The notes under the pieces were generated by a model. It made no database searches. It saw only the letters and a program-made list of their open reading frames with translations, and was not told the origin of the DNA. A stretch of DNA of 6,622 nt from DASTRU01 sp035761045. Lineage in GTDB: Bacteria; Pseudomonadota; Gammaproteobacteria; Burkholderiales; Burkholderiaceae_E. The translations under genes and the position numbers were made by a program. Of the stretch, positions 1-4,362 are shown piece after piece (position 1 is the first letter of the stretch; each line of letters begins with the position of its first letter). The stretch is from assembly GCA_035761045.1 (NCBI GenBank), contig DASTRU010000159.1, positions 1-6,622 on the forward strand, read 5' to 3'.

Positions 1-789
1 CTCTTTCTCGCGCGTGGATTGGTCCAAACGATCGTTACGCGCGGTCTCGTCTTTGCGCTGCGCGCGCGCATTCGCCTCGGCCGTGTAGTCCTTCGCCGGC
101 GCTTTCGCCGGAGAGGGCGGCGCTTCCTTAAGCCCGATCGCGACTTGTAAGTTATTTAACTCGTCGCGGTACTTCGCACGATCGTTGCCCGCGGCGGTCT
201 GCGCGGTTTGCAGTGCTTGCATCGCGCGGTCGCGTGCTTGTTCGGGCTCCAAGCCCTTATCAATCAACCGCTTCACGATCGATGACGCCACTCCGCGCGA
301 CTCGGCATCAACTTGGCCGCTCGTGGGGTCTTTAAAGTCATAGCCACCGTCTTTAAACAGCTTGTCAATGTTCGGAGCGTCCTTCACCTTCGGCGCGCTG
401 GCGCGATCCGTACGCGTTGCCTCGGCCGACGTTTGCCGCGTGTTCTCGGCCACTGGCTCGCTACCGATTCGACGCTGCTCGCCTGGGTTCAAGGTATAAG
501 CGGTGTTGTCCGCCTCCGCGCGCTTAATCGTCCCGGCTTTGTTCGCCTCGGCTGCGACCATCTCCGGCGAGGTGCCAAATCGCGCGCGCTCCTTATCGGC
601 CGCCAAGCGTGCATCCTCCGCCGCGCCGGTATTGCGCATTTGCAAGTCGGCCACAAGCCGCGCTTTTTGTTCATCGAGTTGCGCGCGCACGCGCTCCAAA
701 CTCTCCGCTGCTTCGGTTTTGATGTACGTCCCGGCCATGTCCTGCGCCGTGCGGCCCACACCGGCTAACGCTGCGGTAAATAAGCTCAT
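1..789 (-). CDS. Large coiled-coil virion protein, 5' part (probable internal/ejection protein)
   Basis: An ATG at 789 opens a frame of 263 codons that reaches the window edge without a stop, so the 3' end is missing. AAGGAG at 797-802, 7 bases upstream, and an ATGA overlap with the previous stop fix the start. Residues 20-75 are a charged, Ala-rich coiled coil (KTEAAESLERVRAQLDEQKA). Residues 84-120 are more extended and include YTLNPGEQRR followed by a VAEN segment, resembling an L-x-P-G-x-x-R...V-A motif I recall in phage internal proteins. Residues 124-162 are polar (LFKDGGYDFKDP at 144-155). Residues 163-222 are helical, then a Pro/Ala/Lys linker (224-233) and a highly charged helix continue to the edge. 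It has no membrane segment. By context it belongs with the ejection-type proteins; the missing part could hold an enzymatic domain. Confidence 0.78.
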   Translation of the reverse strand, partial: MSLFTAALAGVGRTAQDMAGTYIKTEAAESLERVRAQLDEQKARLVADLQMRNTGAAEDARLAADKERARFGTSPEMVAAEANKAGTIKRAEADNTAYTLNPGEQRRIGSEPVAENTRQTSAEATRTDRASAPKVKDAPNIDKLFKDGGYDFKDPTSGQVDAESRGVASSIVKRLIDKGLEPEQARDRAMQALQTAQTAAGNDRAKYRDELNNLQVAIGLKEAPPSPAKAPAKDYTAEANARAQRKDETARNDRLDQSTREKE

Positions 790-1346
790 GCCATCGCTCC
801 TTGCGCTTGCGGTGCGGCCCCGGCTTGCGGCGCGCCTCCCGCGCCGAAGCTCTGCATGATTTGGTCATCGTTCGCGCCGTGCTGGCGCAAAATGGTTACT
901 TGCATCACATCGATCGCGTCACGCAATTGCTGTTGGGACAACGTCTCGCCAATTTGCAAGAGCAAGTCCGCCGCTTCCAACATCAACGCCAACGCCGCCG
1001 GCAACACCACCTCTTGCGGGATCGTCTTGCGTGATTCTTGATCTAACAACGCCATCAATCCCGCGATGGCAAACCCAAGGCGCTGATCGATCGGCCCCTC
1101 TTTCTCCAACTCCTTCATCACCATGTCGCGCGTTTGCTCCGCGTACATCACTTTGCGGCCCGCGAGCACCACGCGATCAAACGCTTCGCGCTGCTCTTGC
1201 GGGATTTTGGCTTCCAGCGCCGCACGCATCTCTTGCAACTTCTGCGGCGTTAACGATGCGCCTTGCCCTCCCGGTTGGGATGCGCCCGCGGTTTGCGTGG
1301 GCGGTTGCGGCTGTTGACGCGCCAATGCTTGATCAATCAATGCCAC
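786..1346 (-). CDS. Helical phage virion-region protein of unknown function (GTG start)
   Basis: A 186-residue protein. Pro/Gln/Gly-rich flexible ends (residues 10-33 and 168-186) flank a helical core (34-166). The core contains an amphipathic segment (IPQEQREAFDRVVLAGRKVM), a hydrophobic LGFAIAGLMALLDQESRKTI (90-109) and a strongly hydrophobic VVLPAALALMLEAADLLLQI (113-132). I recall similar proteins, with an I-P-x-x-V-x-x-PAA-x-x-L-x-x-x-A-D segment, as unnamed virion-region proteins in podovirus genomes, but cannot give a function. Codon 1 is GTG with AAAGGAG 5 bases upstream, one base after the previous stop. The stop overlaps the next start by ATGA, and the next gene's AAGGAG (797-802) lies in its last codons. 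It is probably co-expressed with the neighbouring internal proteins and may be a partner or scaffold for them. Confidence 0.72.
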   Translation of the reverse strand: MALIDQALARQQPQPPTQTAGASQPGGQGASLTPQKLQEMRAALEAKIPQEQREAFDRVVLAGRKVMYAEQTRDMVMKELEKEGPIDQRLGFAIAGLMALLDQESRKTIPQEVVLPAALALMLEAADLLLQIGETLSQQQLRDAIDVMQVTILRQHGANDDQIMQSFGAGGAPQAGAAPQAQGAMA

Positions 1347-1347
1347 A

Positions 1348-2136
1348 TCAGCTCCTTTGCGTTACACGCGCGTTAGGGTTGAACCGAAACGGGGTTCGCA
1401 GGTTCACCACGTTGTTAGCATTTGCGCGCTCGATCGCCTCTTGCTCGCGCTGCGCTTTCAACTTTTCTTCGAGCAACGACACTTGACGCGCCTGCGGGCC
1501 GAACGCGCCGTCCAACGCGCCGCCCGCCAAATTCACCGCCTCTTTGTTGTCTTTGATGATCGTGCCGAACTGCTTAAGCGAATCCATGAAGGTTCCGCCG
1601 CCCGGCTTCACGACATCGGCAACGCTTGCGATCGAGCCCGTGTTAGATGCAGCAGTCCCGGCGTTTGTCGTCGCATCGGCTACCATGCCCGCATCCATTA
1701 CCGGAGTTGCCGTTGCAGCGCTTTGGGCACTCGCGCCCGTATTGGCTGCCTCCGCGACCGTCGTCGTGCTTGCGGCGTTATCCGCGACGGCGGCACCGCC
1801 TGCCGCGCCCGACGCATCGGCCGTGGCCGTTCCCGCTGCGATTGCCGTATTCCCGCGCGAACCCGCCAACATGCCTTCGGTGATGGACTTCTCAGCGCCT
1901 TCCTTCAACGCTTCTTCCGTCACCGTCGCCGAAGCGTTCGCCATACCAGTTGCCAAATTGGCAATGCCTGCGCCTAAGCTCACAAAGCCCGCGATCTTTG
2001 CTAAGTCGCTGTTGCCGGTCATCGCAGCTACACCGGAAATGATCGACGCAACCGATGCAACCATCGCAAGCGTTGTAGTGGCCGCAGCGGCACCCGCCGC
2101 GCCAACGATAATGGGGATAGCAGCCGCTACAGCCAT
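1348..2136 (-). CDS. Ala/Gly-rich hydrophobic virion protein, possible membrane-inserting ejection protein
   Basis: A 262-residue protein of very biased composition. Residues 1-66 are hydrophobic and rich in Gly/Ala/Val/Ile, in two stretches (3-40 and 46-66) with small residues at regular spacing, like glycine-zipper helices. Residues 70-175 are a low-complexity Ala/Thr/Ser/Asn region. Residues 182-200 (FMDSLKQFGTIIKDNKEAVN) are amphipathic. Residues 217-240 form a charged helix (SLLEEKLKAQREQEAIERAN), and the C-terminus is basic (FRFNPNARVTQRS). Proteins with Gly/Ala-rich hydrophobic N-termini in this position of podovirus genomes can be internal proteins that enter the host envelope during DNA ejection. 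That is inference from composition and context. The start is supported by AGGAGAG. Long plus-strand ORFs opposite this gene are expected from its alanine codons and are not annotated. Confidence 0.7.
   Translation of the reverse strand: MAVAAAIPIIVGAAGAAAATTTLAMVASVASIISGVAAMTGNSDLAKIAGFVSLGAGIANLATGMANASATVTEEALKEGAEKSITEGMLAGSRGNTAIAAGTATADASGAAGGAAVADNAASTTTVAEAANTGASAQSAATATPVMDAGMVADATTNAGTAASNTGSIASVADVVKPGGGTFMDSLKQFGTIIKDNKEAVNLAGGALDGAFGPQARQVSLLEEKLKAQREQEAIERANANNVVNLRTPFRFNPNARVTQRS
1352..1358 (-). promoter_or_regulatory. Ribosome binding site selecting a GTG start
   Basis: AAAGGAG lies 5 bases before GTG at 1346 and inside the end of the preceding gene. An ATG overlaps the GTG in another frame (1346-1348) but reaches a stop after three codons. 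The GTG is therefore the real start of the 186-residue protein. Confidence 0.75.
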
Positions 2137-2140
2137 TGCA

Positions 2141-2147
2141 CTCTCCT
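2141..2147 (-). promoter_or_regulatory. Ribosome binding site overlapping the acetyltransferase stop codon
   Basis: AGGAGAG lies 4 bases before the ATG at 2136 (AGGAG is 6 bases away) and overlaps the TAG stop (2146-2148) of the acetyltransferase gene. Terminating ribosomes would therefore sit on the Shine-Dalgarno of the next gene. It fixes the start of the Ala/Gly-rich protein. Confidence 0.7.
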
Positions 2148-2589
2148 AGGGATAAAGAACGTACTGCGGTGCCGGCAAACACTCGGCAATGCGTGAAAGC
2201 GCGCGATGCACTCGAACGTCGTATGCACCGTTTCCGTTACCGAAATTCAGCACGATCTGAAGAACGCGTGGTGATGCCTTTACACGTCGCACTAGATCGC
2301 GAATCAACATAAGACCCACGCCGGGGACAGTGGATTGCAAAGCCAGCACGCTTAATTGCTCACGCTGAGCGAACGGAATTGCGTGCTCAATGACGCCAAT
2401 TCCACCGACAATTTGATCGCCATGCCACGCAACCCGCGACCACCCTTGCGAGATCATGGCTTCAGTGAATGCACGTATGCGCTCACGATCAACCACGTAA
2501 CGTGACGTGTCCATGTTAGACAGCAAGTAATTGATCATGCGGTCCATATCCGCAACGCGCGGTGCGCTTAGATGAATACCGCTTTGCAT
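2146..2589 (-). CDS. GNAT-like N-acetyltransferase
   Basis: A 147-residue protein, a normal length for a single GNAT domain, which moves an acetyl group from acetyl-CoA to an amine. The order fits the fold: beta1-alpha1 (IHLSAPRVADMDRMINYLLS, 5-24), alpha2 (35-48), beta2-beta3 hairpin (SRVAWHGDQIVGGIGVIEHA, 51-70) and beta4 (EQLSVLALQS, 77-86). The acetyl-CoA pyrophosphate loop and helix come next, TVPGVGLMLIRDLVRRV (87-103), with Thr in place of the usual Gln/Arg of Q/R-x-x-G-x-G/A. Beta5 (VLQIVLNF) and a C-terminal Tyr-containing segment close the domain. The catalytic residue and substrate are not evident. It starts in a TAATG overlap without a Shine-Dalgarno and lies between two probable internal virion genes, so it may act on a virion protein or be co-ejected. 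The acetyltransferase call rests on motif reading only. Confidence 0.72.
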   Translation of the reverse strand: MQSGIHLSAPRVADMDRMINYLLSNMDTSRYVVDRERIRAFTEAMISQGWSRVAWHGDQIVGGIGVIEHAIPFAQREQLSVLALQSTVPGVGLMLIRDLVRRVKASPRVLQIVLNFGNGNGAYDVRVHRALSRIAECLPAPQYVLYP

Positions 2590-3692
2590 TAAGCGTTCGA
2601 TGACACCATGCCAAACGTGCTCGGGTCAGCGGACTCTTCTGACCCGGGTGGCGCGCCATACCCGTAATAAGGCTCTTGGTAATACGCCCCATTAGGAAGA
2701 CGGAACCAACGCCCCTGACTACCGTTAATACCCGCGTTGGGGTTAACTCCCGGCGTTGGCAAATACGGATTGATGTATTGAGGTGCCGTGGGTTGAGGCA
2801 CGTTGGCGTAACTTCCACCACTGCCCGAACCTCCGCCCCCGTTAAAACTAAGGAGCGTTGAGAGGTCTAAGCCAGCGATCGCGCCCGACACATCCATCGA
2901 ATCTTTCAGCGCCCCGCCCAACATGTCGAGCGCGGCCTGCTTATTCGCCGCGTCCATATCCTTGTTGGTCATGATGTTCACAAGCGATTGCTGATACTGC
3001 TTAAACGCCTCAGCGGCACTCGCCGATGTCTGCATCACGGTCTTGTATTGCGCTTCCACCTTGGACAAATACGCCTTAGTGTCCGCGTCCAATTGCGCCG
3101 TTTGCCGCTTGTTCAACAAATCGGCATCGAATTGGCGACGACTCTCGAGTAACGACTGTTGCTTAAACACAAGCTCGTTATCGGTCTGCCGCGCCGCCTC
3201 GCGCGTTTGCGCGTTCGTTTGCGCCGCTTGATTCACCACTTGCTGATTCGCAAGCGCTTGCCGGTTGTAAGTCGCCGCGTCTGCCTGTGCGATCGGCAAC
3301 GCCTGCGCGATGGCCGCTTCCTCGCCCGCACTTGCTGCAAGCGACGAGTTTTGCAATCCACGCGCGTTGGCGTATTGATAAGCACGCTGCTTCGCTTGAT
3401 CGATATACGGCGAATTCGACGAAAGCAGGTTTTGCAACTGCTTATTTACCGTCTCGTTATCCGACACCGTGCCCGTCGTCGCCTGCCACGTCGAATCCGC
3501 GCCATACGCTGTTTGCGGCGTTGTACTGATGGGAGTCGCGGGCAGCCCAACAGACGGCCCCATCTTTGGTGGAGGCGGCAATGCAAACGGGTCCGACGAC
3601 GTGCGAACACCGTTTGTCTGGCCCGTCAAATTCGCCTGCGTAGTGGTATCAAGAATTTTTGCGTTGAACAGCGACGGCCACGGTTCATCCAT
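2589..3692 (-). CDS. Gln/Ala-rich virion protein, probable internal or DNA-ejection protein
   Basis: A 367-residue protein. Residues 1-75 are polar and Thr/Pro-rich (ALPPPPKMGP at 37-46). Residues 80-265 are a long helical, Gln/Ala-rich region with coiled-coil character. It includes RGLQNSSLAASAGEEAAIAQ (111-130), a motif I recall from podovirus-type internal virion proteins: an N-S-S segment followed by Ala-rich helices. A Gly/Ser linker follows at 285-293, and then a Pro/Tyr/Asn-rich tail (298-350) ending in PYYGYGAPPG. There is no signal peptide or membrane segment. The start at 3692 is fixed by a full AGGAGG 6 bases upstream, embedded in a hairpin, and overlaps the previous gene by 8 bases. 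The stop TAA shares its last base with the next ATG. Composition and neighbours suggest a component ejected with the DNA; a tail or neck protein is the alternative. Confidence 0.72.
   Translation of the reverse strand: MDEPWPSLFNAKILDTTTQANLTGQTNGVRTSSDPFALPPPPKMGPSVGLPATPISTTPQTAYGADSTWQATTGTVSDNETVNKQLQNLLSSNSPYIDQAKQRAYQYANARGLQNSSLAASAGEEAAIAQALPIAQADAATYNRQALANQQVVNQAAQTNAQTREAARQTDNELVFKQQSLLESRRQFDADLLNKRQTAQLDADTKAYLSKVEAQYKTVMQTSASAAEAFKQYQQSLVNIMTNKDMDAANKQAALDMLGGALKDSMDVSGAIAGLDLSTLLSFNGGGGSGSGGSYANVPQPTAPQYINPYLPTPGVNPNAGINGSQGRWFRLPNGAYYQEPYYGYGAPPGSEESADPSTFGMVSSNA
2622..2646 (-). promoter_or_regulatory. Perfect 8-bp inverted repeat upstream of the acetyltransferase start
   Basis: CGGGTCAG (2622-2629) and CTGACCCG (2639-2646) are exact reverse complements with a 9-base loop. 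The stem ends 32 bases before the acetyltransferase ATG at 2589 and lies within codons for the PGSEESADP segment of the preceding gene. That ATG has no recognisable Shine-Dalgarno and relies on the TAATG overlap, so an mRNA hairpin here could affect ribosome re-initiation. There is no U-tract, so it does not look like an intrinsic terminator. Confidence 0.42.
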
Positions 3693-3897
3693 GATTAACC
3701 TCCTCGTTAATCACGGGCAGCGGCTGCGAATCCGCGCTGTTCGCGCGCACAAAACCATATCGCTCGAACAACTTAGGATCGGTTTGCGCCGCAAGCGTCA
3801 GGAACGTATCAAGCGCAGTTCCTAAAGGTGCCTGAGCCAACGCGCCCGCCACCACGTTCAACTGCGTCTCATCCAACGTAATCGAATGCATCGACAT
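3685..3897 (-). CDS. Small protein of unknown function (70 residues)
   Basis: Not recognised. The sequence is soluble and mostly helical, with an Ala/Leu-rich centre (LNVVAGALAQAPLGTALDTF) and an acidic, polar C-terminus. The start at 3897 is chosen because GGGGAAG at 3905-3911 ends 7 bases upstream; a second ATG two codons downstream (3891) is possible but less well spaced. It lies 15 bases after the membrane-protein stop, the largest gap in the window. Its last eight bases overlap the next gene, and its final codons (INEEVNHG) contain that gene's Shine-Dalgarno, so translation of this small gene must run through the hairpin described at 3692-3713. It may therefore serve partly as a leader that couples translation to the downstream virion gene. 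That role is inference; a genuine protein role is equally possible. Confidence 0.6.
   Translation of the reverse strand: MSMHSITLDETQLNVVAGALAQAPLGTALDTFLTLAAQTDPKLFERYGFVRANSADSQPLPVINEEVNHG
3692..3713 (-). promoter_or_regulatory. Hairpin presenting the Shine-Dalgarno of the Gln/Ala-rich virion gene
   Basis: TGATTAAC and GTTAATCA form a perfect 8-bp inverted repeat around a 6-base loop. In the minus-strand mRNA the loop is GAGGAG and, with the first G of the 3' arm, makes a full AGGAGG (3699-3704) spaced 6 bases from the ATG at 3692. The A of that ATG is the last paired base. The stem is AU-rich (six of eight pairs) in a GC-rich region. This is a plausible translational operator or timing element, comparable in concept with RNA-phage operators that contain a Shine-Dalgarno and start codon. 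As DNA it could also be a protein-binding palindrome. The structure is visible; its use is inferred. Confidence 0.6.
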
Positions 3898-3904
3898 AAG
3901 ATCG

Positions 3905-3911
3905 CTTCCCC
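3905..3911 (-). promoter_or_regulatory. Ribosome binding site of the 70-residue gene
   Basis: GGGGAAG on the minus strand, 7 bases before ATG at 3897. It lies in the only intergenic gap above 10 bases and favours the first of two nearby ATG codons (3897 over 3891). Confidence 0.5.
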
Positions 3912-3912
3912 G

Positions 3913-4362
3913 TTATCGACCAAACCGCAGCGTTAAAAACGGCACTGCCAACATTGGCGCACCTTCGGCTCGATGCGACTTCCATCCCGCGCCGAAATAC
4001 ACCGCGCCGTAGTAATCAAACCGCCAAAACCGCCCGCTGCGCTTTAGCCCCGCATAGCTATCGATACGCTGCGGCCACACATGCCCCGCCCAATACTGGA
4101 AACCTAAAGCGCGGTTACGCAGCCCTAACCAAATCATTAGGCGAAGGCGCTTATTCCTAATGCGCGCCATCGACGGTTCGTACAAGTTCGCATCCCATCC
4201 CAACGCGTCCGGTGTCTCGAACCAGCGAGCCCAGTATGGCAACCGTCCCTCGGAATTGGCGAGTAAAACCGCAAACGGAACGACAACAATTGCGACGATT
4301 GAAAGGACCAACCAAAGCAACACCTTGGCAACCCATTCAACGATGTGAATAACGCGGCTCAT
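3913..4362 (-). CDS. Single-pass membrane protein of unknown function
   Basis: A 149-residue protein. Residues 11-35 form one strong hydrophobic segment (VAKVLLWLVLSIVAIVVVPF and on). An aromatic and basic soluble part follows, with a conserved-looking stretch GRLPYWARWFETPDALGW (residues 39-56) and further Arg/Trp/Tyr-rich sequence (RFWRFDYYGAVYFGAGWKSH, 111-130). Small phage proteins with one N-terminal helix and an L-P-x-W-x-x-WF-x-T-x-D motif exist as an uncharacterised family, possibly DUF7338; I am not certain of the family name. The start overlaps the fibre stop by ATGA, and GGGAG at 4370-4374 sits 7 bases upstream. It has neither the polar Pro-rich spanin architecture nor an obvious lysozyme fold. 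Its place between fibre and internal proteins allows a role in lysis, superinfection exclusion or DNA entry, none shown by the sequence. Confidence 0.75.
   Translation of the reverse strand: MSRVIHIVEWVAKVLLWLVLSIVAIVVVPFAVLLANSEGRLPYWARWFETPDALGWDANLYEPSMARIRNKRLRLMIWLGLRNRALGFQYWAGHVWPQRIDSYAGLKRSGRFWRFDYYGAVYFGAGWKSHRAEGAPMLAVPFLTLRFGR

Noticed and set aside
95..112. CCGGCG-CTTT-CGCCGG inverted repeat considered as a terminator
   Set aside because: It lies inside an open coding frame (the PAKAPAK-type linker), has no T-tract on either side, and is explained by repeated Pro/Ala/Lys codons.
328..357. Direct repeat of GTCTTTAAA
   Set aside because: Only nine bases, and it simply encodes two similar Phe-Lys-Asp segments of the same protein.
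313..868. Plus- and minus-strand open frames overlapping the left-edge gene
   Set aside because: They are Arg/Ala-rich shadows of the real minus-strand frame 789-1, which has a good Shine-Dalgarno and an ATGA overlap with the preceding gene.
1357..2149. Two long plus-strand open frames (about 200 codons each) opposite the Ala/Gly-rich gene
   Set aside because: Alanine codons (GCN) read as NGC on the opposite strand and seldom give stops. The predicted proteins are biased in composition (Ala/Val or Arg/Cys-rich), lack coupled neighbours, and run against the whole gene block.
1892..2182. A minus-strand frame in another phase spanning the end of the acetyltransferase gene and the start of the Ala/Gly-rich gene
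   Set aside because: It is Cys/Arg/Gly-rich and overlaps two better-supported genes, each with its own start signal.
3159..3698. A 179-codon plus-strand frame opposite the Gln/Ala-rich gene
   Set aside because: It is strongly Arg-rich, as expected from the complement of Gln/Ala/Ser codons, and it conflicts with a well-supported gene.
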